Shown here piece after piece: positions 1-13,500 of a stretch of 64,000 bases of DNA. The translations under genes and the position numbers were made by a program. Source of the DNA: Parachlorella kessleri (lineage: Eukaryota; Chlorophyta; Trebouxiophyceae; Chlorellales; Chlorellaceae); contig BBXU01002077.1 of NCBI GenBank assembly GCA_001598975.1, forward strand, positions 1 through 64,000, read 5' to 3'. How positions within the stretch are numbered: position 1 is the stretch's first letter; each line of letters begins with the position of its first letter. Below the pieces are notes generated by a model. The model saw only the letters and a program-made list of their open reading frames with translations. It was not told where the DNA came from and did not search any database.

Positions 1-3000
1 CAGCATAAAAGCCAGGCAGCATACGTCACTCGCGGGTTGTAGCCCACCTCGGCGCTGGGTGTGACTTCCCAGATGATGGAGAATGCCAGTCGGTCTACGC
101 CTCCCCTCAGCGAGCAGATGTCTTCTGTAAGCGGCTTGGGCAGCATGTCAATTCGCCGCTGCACCAGGTACACAGTAGTGGCCCTGCAGGGGAGTGATTG
201 TGAATGGGGTTGGGGAAGAGTCGGGGAATGGGTGTGTGCGGGGGGGGGGGCGGGCGGGGGGCGTGAGCGCGTGGGGTGCGTAGGTCCATGCATAAGGCAC
301 AGGCGGGGTGCCTTGCAACGTTGCTTCCACAAAGCAAAGCACTCACAAAGCAAACACCACAGTGCATGCGAAATTGCATAAGGTCGCTTGCAGCACCAAG
401 TGCAAGCCAGCCCGCCGCGGCACCGAGCAGCCCTCGGCACGCCCACAGGCGGCCAACTGCCGGCCACTTCCGGCAAGCGGCCACCCCTTCACTCGCGCAC
501 GCACCTCTCGGCCGCCTCGTCGTCCATGGCGGTGTTTGCTTTCACAAAGTGGGTCACGTCAGCGATGTGCACGCCTGCAGCCAAACCACACCTGCCTCCT
601 CACCTAATACTGCCACCTAACAGCCGACGCAACCTCACATGGCCACTGTGCGTCCCCAACCTTGGGGTAACCAAATAATAGTCAGCAAGTCCCACACCGG
701 ACGTGGCCAACCATGTCTAATCACCTGTCACACCGCGCATTGTAAGCCTGCCCCGGCTTCCTAGGGATCGCAGTGCCACACAGGCTCCTAAGAAAAGGTG
801 CGTGTCAGAACGAGGCCCCGCATGCACCATAACCGCCCACGCAGCAAGACTCCTACCAGCACCCTGTGCAACCCTTGTTACGGCTGGCTGTCAGCTTGGT
901 AGCAAACCTCTACTGCCTGCCGGCGGTGCCAACCAGGGTGGCCCACGGCACACAAGCACACACACCACTGCCATCCATTTTTATATTACAGTATGATGTG
1001 TCATCTTTTAGAGCGAAGCGAAGCCAAAGACTCCTTTTACTAAGTTAGATTGCAAAGCCCCCACCCCCCTCACCCATCTCGAAATTGCCGTTGGGCAGCG
1101 ACCGCACGTGCAGGGCGTCGTCAATGTCCTTGCAGCCGGGCGGGTCCACCGAGCAGATGGGCAGATGCCGCAGGTCCGCCCTGGCACAAGGGGGGCACAC
1201 AACTGTCTTCTGCTGGCTGCGCTGGGTGGTGGTAGGGGGGGCGCCAGCAGAACAATGCCAAAGTGGTGGAGGGTGCAGAGCCAAGCCTGGTGTGCCAGGA
1301 GCACAGAGCAGCCCCTCAGCTGCCTGCGGCTAGCATAGAGCAGCCTCCTATTCTCCCAATGGATGCCAAGGTGGGCAGTTCAGCAGCTGGCCAGGCTATC
1401 AGGCAATCTACCAATACCAGGGCTGACCGCGTGGCTTGCCTGTTCCAAGGGTTCGTCCAGCTTGGAATGGCTGGCGCCCCATGGCGGACATACCACAAGT
1501 CACACTGCACACCGCCCCTCCTCCACTCACTCCATGCCTGCCGCCCTGGGCCATCCATGCATGTCTGGGCTCACGGCCCAAGACCAGCAGCAGCCACTCC
1601 TCCCTGTGACGAGCCTACAACGCCCTCCCTCCCCACAACACTTCATGCTACTTTCGTTGGCTTGCCTGCGAGGGTCGTCCAGCTCGGCCTGGCTGACAGC
1701 CCAGGGCAGCGGCGGTACGCAGGCGTGCACCGCAGGTGTGAAGGGGTTGGTGTTGATGTCGTTCTCTATCAACAGCACCTGCACATACAGTCAGCAAGGG
1801 GCCTGCCTGGCCTCTGCCCTCAACATCAAGCGGCACAGCAGTCGCCCGCACGGCAAGGGCGGCGGCGGCGACACAGCCGTGCAGGGTACACAGCGCAGCG
1901 CGGCACAGCGCAGCAAAGCGGCCTGACTCACCTCGGTCTCGGTCTCGCGGTCGCCAATGCCGCCCAGCGTCCTCACATAGTGGCCCTGTGGGTAGGGCGA
2001 GTCCGCCTCCCAGGCGTCAATGGCCACCACGATGCGCTTGTCAGCCAGGTTCTGCGCCTGTGGTGACAAATGTAATAGAAACACTATGTTAGTCACCCTT
2101 TACCAACCCCCAGACCTTGGCAGGCATGGCAGCGAGTCCCGCACATGTCAAGACTGTTCCGGTAAGGCTGCAAGCAGCCCTCGCGGCTGCTCCTTGCCTG
2201 ACAAACACTGTGAGTCTTCCCTAGTCGGTAATCCTGGCAGGCAGCACAGCCTCAGTCCCACCACACCCCTGCCTGCCTGCCTGCCTGTCTGCCTGCCTGC
2301 CTACCCCAGAGGCCTCCAGTGCGCAAGGTATCCCCGACCGCACCTCAAACCTTCGCATCGGGTGCGCACGCTTCTGCAACCCTCGCTCCACGCGAACAAG
2401 CAGCACCCTGTGCTTTGGCTCCCTGGAACAAGCTCCACACCTGCCATACCCCACCCCCCCCCAGACATACCTGCCGCGTCTGGATGCGCACGAAGGGGAA
2501 GCGCCGCTCCACGGGGCAGAAGAGCACCGACTGGGCGCCGCCCGACGTACGCAGCAGCGGCTGCAGCGAGCCGCAGTAGCCGCGCGTGCGCCAGTTGCGC
2601 TTGATGATGCCCACCACCTTGCCTGCAGGGGGAAAGACGGTCCCAGCACCCAAGAATTGGAGGTGTTCAAGGAGCGGTTTGGACGCCACCGCATTGAGGC
2701 GGGGGTTCCCAGCAAATACATGCCAATGTAGCCCCCACCTGGCCTGCAAAGGGTAAAGGCCTCTGGGGTGGGCAATGTCAGCCTGGAACGATGCGCCAGG
2801 CACTGTGTTACTCCTGCCCAGCAGGCAAGGGGTGGCGGCGGGCTACAGGGCTCGACTCGCACTGATGGCCGCCACCTCGCCTGCAAGAGCCCTGTCGTGT
2901 GCATGCAGGATAAGTGTGTTCTGTGCACCAATAGCGCTGTGGAGGACTCCCCCTGCCACAGCAGCCCTCGGCAGCCCCTGGGCAGATTACAGTGCCTGGG

Positions 3001-6000
3001 CAGCGCGCAAGTGCTATCTTCCCCGGGGCGCACGCCACACTCCATAACATCTACCACAAGCATCCTCTATGCACCCTGGCATGGCAGGCAGCAAGCAAGT
3101 CTACCCGGCCTCCCCCAATGGGCTCTGCCTGGCCGCCGCCATCGCTCCAGGGTCACCTCCTCGGGTGAATGCCTCCATAGGTCCGCCTGTGCTTACGCCG
3201 CCGCCGTGCCCCCCCTCTCTTTTCCCTCCTTTTGCATTTCTGTACCGCTACCTAGCACGATACTTCACTACTGCCAAGAGTCTTCAACTCACCCGTGGGT
3301 TGCCTGCCCGCCGCCGCGTCGCCTCCATAGTGCTCCCCCGGGTCCACCTGCGCTATATGGGCCCCCTCCTCGCCACCCTCGGCCCCCGCTGCCGCCGCTG
3401 CTCCCGCTGCTGCGCTGCCGTCTTCGCCATCCCCTGCTGCCTGCTCCGCGCCCTCGGCACCCTCCGGGGCCTGCTGGGCATCGCTGGCCTTTGGCATAGA
3501 GGTTGGGCTGCGCCACTGGTCCTCAGGCAGAAGCTCCACTGCAAATAGGTTGTAATACAACACTCACAGGTGATGCAAACAGAGGCTCGAAATGCTTCAC
3601 CCTATGGGAGCTCAAGTAGTCTCCAGACTTTGCGCCCTGGTTGTGTTCTGCTCACCAGCTGGCTTGCTGGCTGGGAGTAGACAACCTGGTCCGTGCGCAA
3701 CATGGTCCACTAGAAATAGAACCCCAGGCTTTCACAACACCCCCCAAGGCCCCACCCCAACAGCTGCCCACACCACCGCGACCGCAGAAGGATGGTCCCA
3801 ACGTGCTGCATGCTGTGCATGCTGCGCCCCACCTGCCACCACATCCCCGTCCATGGCTCGATTCATGTCCACCCGCCCCGATATGAGTATGTCCTGCCCC
3901 ACGCTTTCGCTGCTGAGGTAGCCCTGGAAAGCGTTGAAGCGGTTCACGCGCAGCGTGCCCTGCACAGCCAGGAGGAGCACAGTTGTTGCTTTGCACGGCT
4001 GCCACTGCCTGGCGCGGACGATAGACACTATTCAGCTAGTCATGGCTGGAGGGCGGGGAGTGAAAGGCATGTTCAGGAACCACCTGCATGGTTCATGCGA
4101 TTTGGGGAGTTGGATCCCTGGTGTCACACATTTTTTGTCTGTTTTGTTTGTTGGACAGCCATGGGGGCGACTAACGTTTGCCCGCCAGGTCGGCAGCATA
4201 CGTCTGCAACACGCGCCCCAACCCGCTGCCCCAGCCGCCACAAACACATGTTCCGTGCCCTGCCAATGCTCCTGTGCTCCTCCAGTCCTCCTCCCCCCGG
4301 TGCTGCTTAAGCTGTAAGAAAGACCCGCAACCACCTTCCGAAGAACCCAGCAGGGACCGATACGGCGCCAGTGCGTACATGTGCTTACACCCACGGACGA
4401 CCAGCCCACCACTCGCACAGCTCCGCTTCCAGACATGGGTCAGGGGAAACCCCCTGCCTCACAGCTCCACCGCGTTCCCACCTGGTGGATCCTCCCCGCC
4501 TTGATGCCCGCGGTGATCTCGCTCATGGGCCGGTGGTCCTCGTAAACCCGCCGCTTCTTGGCGGCCCGCCCGCTGCCGCCGCTGGCGCCCGCTGCGCCCG
4601 TGCCGGCGCCGGCGCCTTCGGCGGCGGCTGCTTCCCGAGCCCTGGCTGCCGTAACCAGGTCTGCCAGCTCCGGCACCTCGGCCGCCCGCAGCTTGGCGTA
4701 CTCCTGCAGGGGGTACCAGCTTGTACACGTCTGTGCCATCATTTATTCAGCAGTGCCCCTGCTGAAGCGAGCGCTGCCAGCTCGTGACTCCTGGCTGTGC
4801 AAGCTTGGGAGGACGCTCCAAGGTGAACCACGAACAGGTGGGGTACTTGCTGCCTGCAATGCATGAGGGGCCAAACCCTGGCACCTTGGCTGCCCAGACC
4901 TGTGAACAAGGTGGCCGCCATCAAGCCAGAGCGTGCCATAAAGGTGCACTCGTCCAGGACTTTGTACAGCACACAGCATTTAGCCGGATCCAAGTAGGAA
5001 CACACAGAGACCCAATGTTGCAATTAGGACACCCCCCATGGAGAAGGGGCCCATAGGCTAACCAGCCCCATGAATGGGAGGCGTAAGCACAGCTACCATG
5101 GCTGACCCTTTCCTGGCATCACATACGCACACAGATGCTTGCCCAACTAGCCAGCGTGGAGGCCTGGCCTGGCCTGGCGTTGCCCCCACACCCACCAGGG
5201 TGCTCAGGGCCTGTATGCCCAGCTCGGCCGCCCTGCTGCGGTTGCCTGCGTCATCAGTCAGCAGCAGCACCTGCAGCCGTGCATGGGGCCAGGGGTACTT
5301 GGCAGCTAGCGTCTTCGGCCTCTGGGTGCATGCACCAAATCCTGCCCTGCCCCAATCCTTCCTGGGCTGCCAGCAACAGGGGTATGATGTGAGAATGCGA
5401 AGCAAGGGCAGACTACAACAGCTACCAATTTCCCTGCACCCTTTACCCTTGCAGGCGGGCTGTGTATCCCTGGGCCACCACCCCTCCAGCAGTTAGACAA
5501 GGGGACAACCATGCGCTTGTAAGTTGGATGGCTAGCATGCCTCTCCCATGCTCACGCCAGGCACCCCTCCAGCAGTTGACAAGGGCACAACCACACGCTT
5601 GTGAGTTGGAGGGCTAAGGTACCTCCCCCTTACCTTCACGTTGGGCAGGCGAGCTGTGTACCACTGGGCCACCACCCTGATGGCCCGGTCGTTCCTGTCG
5701 TTGGGTGACTCCCCCGCCTCCGTCTCCACATATGTGTCCCTGCTACGGCAGGAGGAGGGGGATTCACCATACGACAGGGGCAACCCCAGGTACAGCCTAG
5801 ACCCTCGTGTGTCGTGAACCCTTTTCTAGCTTTGCAAGATGTCCCATGAAACCCACTGACACACCTTAGCCAAACCCCCGGCACAACACCAAGCCTGTCC
5901 CTGGCCCATCACCCGCCGCATCCTTAGGATGGCCTTCCTAAATCTCATTGTCTGCCCCTGTTGCAGTGCATGCAACAACTGTATTGGTGACAAGCAAGCC

Positions 6001-7225
6001 CTAAGCAGTGGCAAATATGTGGTGCCCTCGTTGAAATGGGTCCTGCCTGCCTGGCATGTCCAACCCCTTCCCCCCATCAGCCCCTTGCCTGTGGTGCTCG
6101 TTGGCAAAAACAAAGAAGCGCTTGGCATCTGCAGCGCACAGGCCCCGCAGCCGCTGGTAGGCGCTGGCGTTGCGCTTCCTGACCTCCTCCAGCACCACCG
6201 AGGGCACGATCACATCACACACAGCAGCATGCTCCAGCAAGTCCATCTACACAGGGTATCACAGGTCTCACAGGTATCGCATCACACACAGCACCATGCT
6301 CCAGCAAGTCCGTCTGCACAAGGGCCATTGGGGCACCTTGTTACCCCCGCTCTCAACAAGTGACAACTACCTCGCACAGCAAGCACATCAGCTAGCTTTG
6401 AAAGGTCCCAGCACACAAGAAAAAGGAATGTTCCAGACTCAAGCGCACACAGGGGACGTACTGCAGCCCAGGGATGCGTATGCCAAGACTAGAGCTTCCA
6501 AAGCAACATCATTTGCAGAGCAACAACCCAAGCAGGCTTATACGAGCAACCATCCACCTTAGACAGCCAGCCTGCCACAACCACATGTCGCTTCCCCTGG
6601 CCCCCCATCCAGACACACACGCACGTCCCCCACCCCCGCCCCAAAGCGGCCGCATTCCCGCAAGCCAAAACAGGTTGCTTCTGCGTCCAAAACGCATACT
6701 TGAAATCTACCCAGTGTTCCACTCTCGCTTGCGGCTTGTCCTTCTGTCTGCATTACCCTGCCCCTGTCTGCTCTCTCTTCCCTGTAAGGACCCTCAATGA
6801 AACCCCATGCTGGCCTGCATGTGTCACATTGTAACAGTCGCCAGAGAGTGCAGCCTGCTCCCTGGCAAGGGCTGCCCCCCCTTTACCTGATGCAAGGCCA
6901 CATTCGTGTCCACCACTAGGTATTGAGACGCATCAGCGCTGAGCTTGTATGCCGACGGGTCACACTCTGGGTCCAGTGGAGACCCGCTGTATATATCATC
7001 CCGCAGGTAGTGCTCCCTTACTACCTGCTTTGAAAGACAAAGTAATAGTGTCAGCTTCGTTCTCAAGGTGCAAGAGTCGCAATGCCAGCCCAGGTTCCGG
7101 CAGAGTGTAATGACATGTGATGCATGTTGATTAACCTCCCAGGAAAAAGGAGTCAGGGTGCAACTACTCACCTTGAGCACTTTCTTTTTCTTCGTGGTTT
7201 TGAAGAAGCTTTTGCTCTGCAGCAT
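1..7225 (-). CDS. RRP44: Exosome catalytic subunit RRP44/DIS3 (3'-truncated by window edge)
   Basis: Processive 3'-5' exoribonuclease and PIN endonuclease of the RNA exosome. Exons: 7225-7172, 7024-6887, 6246-6089, 5739-5634, 5270-5196, 4703-4482, 3959-3833, 3538-3293, 2622-2471, 2057-1932, 1778-1666, 1180-1074, 574-505, 183-48; all phases agree and give 610 codons, about two thirds of the usual ~950. The start MLQSKSF is the family N-terminus. The PIN domain (about residues 55-180) keeps its acidic residues: [30 protein letters not shown]. Cold-shock/OB segments follow ([29 protein letters not shown]). The RNB core starts with [15 protein letters not shown] (about 517-531), whose aspartates bind Mg. 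An Ala/Glu-rich insert in exon 8 is lineage-specific. Introns 3 and 11 use GC donors. Bases 1-47 are intron; the rest of RNB and S1 lie outside the window. Identity is secure; the last boundary is less so. Confidence 0.95.
2270..2303. repeat. (TGCC)n microsatellite in RRP44 intron 9
   Basis: Run of seven to eight TGCC-type tetranucleotide units with one T interruption, inside an intron. Confidence 0.85.
5446..5685. repeat. Imperfect tandem duplication of an RRP44 exon-4/intron-4 junction
   Basis: Two similar blocks lie inside RRP44 intron 4 and across the end of exon 4. The block 5481-5550 resembles 5571-5630 (shared CCTCCAGCAGTT, CACAACC and CGCTTGT cores). The block 5453-5480 resembles exon-4 bases 5650-5677 (GGGCCACCAC, GCTGTGTA). 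A remnant around 5553-5568 suggests a third, truncated unit. Copied exon sequence inside the intron has decayed and is not predicted to be spliced in. Confidence 0.7.
6213..6324. repeat. 67-bp tandem duplication spanning the RRP44 exon-3 acceptor
   Basis: Bases 6213-6257 and 6280-6324 are near-identical over about 45 bp at an offset of 67 bp. The first block is the start of exon 3 (reading [11 protein letters not shown] on the minus strand) plus its acceptor. The second, upstream in transcription, reads [11 protein letters not shown] behind its own CAG acceptor, then goes out of agreement with the family. It is a decoy copy of the intron/exon junction. Confidence 0.8.
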
Positions 7226-7562
7226 GGTACTCGTCAGCCTCCCAGCCGTCGATGGCGCAGGTTCAACGAGTCCTTATTGATTTATTTTTATTATTGTGCG
7301 TTTGTTATTTTCTGGCTTGCTATAACACGTTGGTACTACCGAGACCGTGGCGTGTACTGCCGCTAGACTGACTTCCAAGGGAAGGGGACCGCAATGTAGA
7401 CCCAACTCATACTGTTAAGCGTGTTCCTGAATAAACAATCAACTAGCTGAGCTCCAAATTGCACACACTTGAGCTTGGCTGGTTTGATCGTGTCCGCTAA
7501 GAGCAAGTGGCACTTTGCGAGAGCAGCCAAGCATGCTGGCAGTGATGTGACGGGCAGGAGGG
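7226..7562. promoter_or_regulatory. Divergent promoter region RRP44 / MED14
   Basis: The start codons of RRP44 (minus, 7225) and MED14 (plus, 7563) are 337 bp apart and point outwards, so this stretch must hold both 5' UTRs and both promoters. It contains an AT-rich core at about 7275-7320 (TTATTTTTATTATTG and neighbours) against the GC-rich background. No clear TATA box placed for either gene was seen. Confidence 0.6.
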
Positions 7563-10500
7563 ATGGGGGATCAGCAGCAGGCAGGCCTGTTGACTGCCCT
7601 GCACTTGGTGGAGCTCCCAGTTGTGGTTGACAATGTCGTGGAGCAGGCGCATGCCGGCCTGCAGCAGCTGTCCAGCTCGCTACCAAGCCTATCCGACGAG
7701 GAGAGGTGGGGCTGTAGGAAGTAAGGGAGCCTGGGGGCAGCCGCGGCCCAGCCTGATTGTGACCTCACCCAGCCGTGGGGAACCCTCTGTTGTGGGCCAA
7801 GGGCTGTGTAGTGCTTCAGAGGGCCCTAGTTTTCGCATGATTGCGGTGGGCAGAGGGTTGTGTGCGGCAAGAACAAGCCAGGTCTTTAGCAGTGACCAGG
7901 GCTAGGCGCAGGTGTGACAGACAGGCACACGTCCGCCTGCCCTGCCTGGAACCTGGAGGAAGTGTAATTGCTGCCTTGCATGGGCTTTTGTTGCAGAAAG
8001 CGGGCGCTGCTCAGGTACCTGCATGGCAGCCGGCAGCAGCTGCAGCGGCTGCATGTGGCGGTCGCTTGGTCAAACAAGGCCAAGGCGGTTGCAGAGGTGG
8101 GCCGGGCCGCCTGTGGGTGATGACAAGGCCTGCAGGGAAGCTGTGCGCACAACGTGGGCAACATCACACCGTGCGCCGCCGACGGCACCGGCTCGCCCTG
8201 CCAAGCAGTCAGGCGGCTTGTATGGGGTGCTCTGTCCTGTGATGACCGCCTGACAGGCGGACGGTACAGCCTTGGTCCCACACGGCCTCCCCAAGCCAGC
8301 CAGTCTGAGCGTGGCTGAGCCCTAGCATATGGCTCGCCTGCGCCGACTGGCAGTACCAAATGGTGCAGGCAGAGTAGTTCTTGTTCCTAGTGGCATCCGG
8401 GGGTCTGCACTGTGGTTCCCACAAGGCGGCAAACGGGCTGTCGGGGGACCAAACTCCCATGCAGGTGAAGCGGCTCCTCGAGGTGGCATCCAGCCACACG
8501 TCAGCGCTGAGGGATGCGGCCGACCAGGTGGCGTACCTGTGGGGGGAGCTGGAGGATGGGAAGGCGCCGCTGTACGATGTGCCCACCGCGGTGCAAGTGC
8601 TGGAGTCGGGTGAGCGAGCGGGCTGGGAACTGCGGGGGAGGGATTGTGGGGGCAAGGCGCGACCTGGTGGAGCGGGGGAGGCGGGGGGTGTTCGGTATGG
8701 TGGGAGAAGACAGCGTGGACGCTGAAGGGGAGCCAGGGGGCGGGGGGGACCTGACTAAACAGTTATAGGGTTGTGCAGCAGTGTGGACTTGGTGTTGGGT
8801 AGTGGTGTCTGCGATGGCGGGTTGGTGTGTGGAGAGTTCAAAGTAAGGTTAAGCCGGCAGCGTCAGGGCTAGCATCAAAGATGAGGCAGGTAGTGCAGTG
8901 CCAACACAAAAGTGCAGCCGTGCAGCTCCTGCAATCGGGTTGCACAGCCCCGGCACTGATACCTCCCTTCCAAGCCTTCCTCATGCCCTGCATGCTGTGC
9001 TGCCACAGGAGCCTACAAGCTGCTGCCCTCCACTATTGAGGAACAGGCCGCCATTCCTCCGCCGGCTGCCAGTGAGGCCAGGCGCCGCGCTGCGCTCCTG
9101 CGCATGGACTTCCTCCTGAGGTCCAAGCTGCTTGCGGTAGGTGACTGATGATGACTCGCGCCCTGGCATGGGGCGCGCTCTGCCAGCGGCCCTTTTACTC
9201 GGTCCTGTGAACTGGTGGCGGTTGTCCCGGCTGTGTTGCTCTGTCGCCTGTGTGCTGGGCAGAGGGCTGGTGGCATGACTGGTGCGCATGATTGGCTTCA
9301 AAGTTGGGGTCTCTCGGAGGTATGGCATATGTTAGCTGGAGCCCGGGCTGCATTCTGACTCCCTGCCTCGCTTTCCTGATAGATAGAAGAGATTCCTGTT
9401 AGATAGTAGAAGATTCCTTTTAGATAGTAGAACAGACAGGCGCTGCGGGGCTGCAGTGTGCTGGCTGTTCATGGCAGATCTAGACTTATTTGACCAAACG
9501 GGGGGGATTTTGAACCTGCAGAGTTCATCACAGCAGAGCTCTATTAAGCTGAGGCTGCAGGGAGGGTGGAGTGCTGCTAGTCGCTGGGGAGGTGGTGCGC
9601 CTCGCCGCCACCTGCATCGTAGGTGTGGCCTTGATGTCGTGGACACCAGCTTGTTCACAGTTTTCCTCTGCAGGCCACGCTGCCAGAAGGTATGGAGGTG
9701 GCGCGGGTGCGGGGCGGCACTGCGGAGGTGGCGGCTCCAGGGGAGTACCTCGCGGAGCTCACCCTGGTGCCGGCACCTCGGGATCAGGTCACACTGGCCA
9801 AGTACCGGCCTGCAGGGGAGGAAGCAGATGCTCCGAAAGTCCTAACCGCTGGTCAGTGCAGTTACCTGGGTGCGTGGGGGTACCATGTTTGAGACCTGAA
9901 ACAGTCCATCAAGTCACCAGCAAAGGGTGGGGTCAGCGCAGCCTGGTAGAGGTTGCACTTTTAGGTGACGGACCCACAAGGGTGGCAGGAGGCTGTAAAT
10001 CGAGACTAGGTGGAAGGGCCAGTAGGCAGGCAGGACTTGTGTTCAGGGCCTGGGGGAGGGCCGCCCCTGTCGCAAGTGGCTGCAGGCTCCCGCTTGCGAA
10101 GGGCTGCGAAGGGTATGGGATGTGAGCTAGCCTGTTTGAGCTAGTATGTGGTGGACTGTTGAGCAGGCTGGTAACGGGCAGGCAGCGCAGTGCCACTCCA
10201 ACCAGGGAGTTTGGTAGAGGTAGGTCTGTCCAGCGTATGGGGACGTACTCTAGTGCTAGCATGTGTGGAATGTGACCTGGGACAAATCCCTTGCCCTTTC
10301 ACAGGGCTGGCAGCTGCCGCGGAAGTCACGCAGACGCTGAAAGTCGAGGCGGGTGCAGCAGCAGCGGCGGCGGCAGCAGCAGGGGACACGATTAGCCAGG
10401 AGGTGCAGGGAACGGCAGCATCGTCCGAAGGGGGTGCCACCAATGGAGGCGCAGCAGGGGAGGCAGCTGCGGCAGCAGGAACAGGTGGCAGCTTGCTAGC

Positions 10501-13500
10501 AGGCAGCGCCCAGCAGGGTGGCAGCACAGCTCTGCGAGAAGCTGACCGCTGGCGCTGGCTGCTGGTGTCCTTCAAGCTGCTGCCAGGTCAGTCGCTGGTC
10601 GTCCCACCCGCTCATCCGTGTCGCTGTAGCTGCTGTATGAAGGGAGGGGTGACAGCCAGTGGGTGGACTGAGCTGGCGGACTGGGGTTGCTGGGGACCAG
10701 TTGAAGCAGGTGCTCGGCAGCTGTGGGGAGGCTCTGTACGTGTAGTGTAGCAGGGAGTCTGTGGGTGGTACCAAGGTTCCTGAGCAGAACGCTGTGCAAC
10801 GTTTCAGGGGACTGTGCGAAGCGTGCAGCGCCAGCGGCAAGCCGACATGATGGATGACTAACAAGCGTAGTATGCCTCCGCAGAGTGGGAGTCTGACATG
10901 GCAGCCATGGCGCCCAACCAGGCTGCCTGGCTGCAGCGGCACTTGGAGGACAAGATGTGGCGGGCGGCGGATGCGCAGCAGCTGCAGCGGTTAGGGGTGG
11001 CCCGCAGCCTGCTGCACTTTCCGCAGCTGCCAGCGCGGTCGCAGCAGGCAAAGCAGGCAGCGGCACCCACGCCGGCGGCGACGCCGCAGGGCCCTGCTGC
11101 GTCGCAGCTCAGCTCGCCTCCCAGCGGGTCGGCTGAGCCAGGACCAGCAACAACGGCAGCAGCAGCAGCGCGTGAGGGCCCATCGGGGGCTGTGGCCGAT
11201 GGGCACGGGCCAGCAGCAGCACCGGTGGCAGCAGCGCCAGACTGGGCGACTTGCCCGCTGAGCCTGCTGCACAGCGTCCTGCGGCAGGCCGCTGGGAGGC
11301 TCACCTTGTACTCCCTTGTGCTCACCGAGGCTCGGCGGCTGGAGAAGGGGCCCTGGGAAGGCTTGCTGCGCATCAGCCGCGCCGGCGGCAGCGCCCTGCG
11401 CTTCACCTACTGGCTTGGCCGCCCGCTGGTGTCCCACCGCGAGCTGCTGAGCCTGCGCAGCAGCGCAGCAGCCACAGCAGGCTCAGCAGCAGCCCGGCCA
11501 GCAGGGGCTGGAGGCGGCCAGCCAGGAGCAGCCCCTGCACCACCAGCAGCGCTTGTGGCGCCAGCGGTGGATGTGAGCCTGGAGGAAAGCGGTGCGCTGG
11601 AGTGCCTTCACACGCCCAGCCTGCTCAGCCCGCTGTCTGGCCAGCCGGTGCAGCTGCGGCTGTCACCTGTGTCGCTGAGTATAGAGCAGCTGCTGCTCTC
11701 TGCGGCGGCGCACAACGCGGCGACGCAACTGGGTGAGTATGAGCTCTTGAGCAGCACCGGGGACAGCACTGGTGCGGCAGCTATCGGTGTAATTCAATGA
11801 GTTCCCATCGGTTCGCCTATTCACTGTGGCTGGGCACCCAGCGGAGAGGCATGTTGGTTTTCCTGCCATCTTTTGCCTGTGAATGGGTAGTGGTCTGGGC
11901 TTCTGTCGGGTTGCAGCATGGTCCGCAGAGCAAGCACCCTGTAGTACTCCATCAGTGTGCAAGTGCAGCGATGTAACATGCACTGCTCGTAACTACGAGC
12001 ACTGGATATCCTCCTCTGGCCCAGCAGCCTTCAGATGAGATGGGATGTGTGCCGTGTGCTGCAGCTGCTGTCCAAGCGGTGGTCGAGTCCGACAGCCTCT
12101 GGCCAGCCCTGGGCCTCTCTTTGCAGCTCGTGCCCCCGTCCGTACAGCAACCTCACTCCCCACTGGTGGCAGCCAGTGACAGCCAGTCAGGTGCAGCGGC
12201 TGTGCCAACAGCAGCAGAGGCTGGGGAGGGGCCTTTGCTGCTATGCCGGGCTGCAGGCGAGCCGTCGCCCTTCCTAGCGCTCTCTCTGGCCCTTAAGACC
12301 GCCCGGCTGACACTCACTGCCGGTCCCGCCCTGCTGGAGAGCTGGGGCGAGCCTGGCGGGGCACTCAGTAGTTCCGACCCTGTCCAGGGCAGCTTGGCAG
12401 CAGGTGCCGCGCTGGGCAGCCTGGTGAGCGCCGCTCAGCAGCGGCTCGAGCGAGCACAGCAGGATGCCCTGACGCTGCCGCTGGCGGCCGCTCCCGCCAG
12501 CGTGCTGGCGCTGGTGCAGCAGAGCGGAAGCCGCGGCCTGCTGGCTGTGGGGCTGGTCGCGGCGGAGGTGGCGGCGCTCTGTCAGCGGCTGGTGCGGCGG
12601 AGGCGGCTGGCGCAGGTCGCAACGGCGGCGCGGCGGCTGGGCCTGTCAGCCGGGCTCTGCGTGCCGCTGTCGCTCCTGGAGGTAGGTCGGCACAGCACTG
12701 CTGGACTGGGGTGGAGCAGGGGTATGTGGATGATGCAGCGGCCAGCAGGCAGGCGCTGTGTGTAGCAGGCTGAGACCCTGCATGGGTAATCTTCTGTGCT
12801 GCGTGTTTGGGACACACCAGGGTGTGTAGCCTGGGTGGTGTGGCTCGCCACATCCCTACCAGGGGGTGATGGGAAGTCTGGGAAATCTGGCGCTCAGCCT
12901 TGCAACCCCAGGCCAGGCTTGGTGCCATGCCCTACTCAATGGCCTGCGCAGGGCTACTTCTCTCGCCAGCCAGTGGCGCGGGCAGCCCCGCTTGCCAGCG
13001 ATGCCCTCACGCTAGCCCTGCCCTCCTTCCCGGCCCCTCCGGACATGGTGTGCTGGGAGACGCGCCAGCGGGCGCGGCGAGAGGCAGCTGTCCGCACCGC
13101 AGAAGCCATCCGGCAGCACCGGCAGCGCATCAAGCAGGTGGCGGGGGGGTCGGCGGCCCTGCCGGCGGCTGCTGGGCTGGCCAGTGCTGCTGCAGGCGGC
13201 GGGGCCCTGCCGCCCTTTGCTGCTGGGTTGCGCCCCGCTGCTCCGGCCACAGGGACGACGGGAGCAGCAGGACCAGCAGCAGCGGCTGGGGTGGCGGCTA
13301 GGGACGGCGGCAGGGATTGTGGGGCGGTGCGGGCGCACCTGCTTGTGGAGTGGCAGGATGCCGGGCAGGGCGGCGAGGAGGAGGCTGGCCAGGCAGTGGC
13401 AGCCGAGCCCGGAGGGGCGGCAGCGCTGCAGCAGCGGCAGCAACCTCCGCTAGGAGCACAGAGCGGGCAGGCCGGGCCGGGGCTCCGTTTGGGGCTGGTG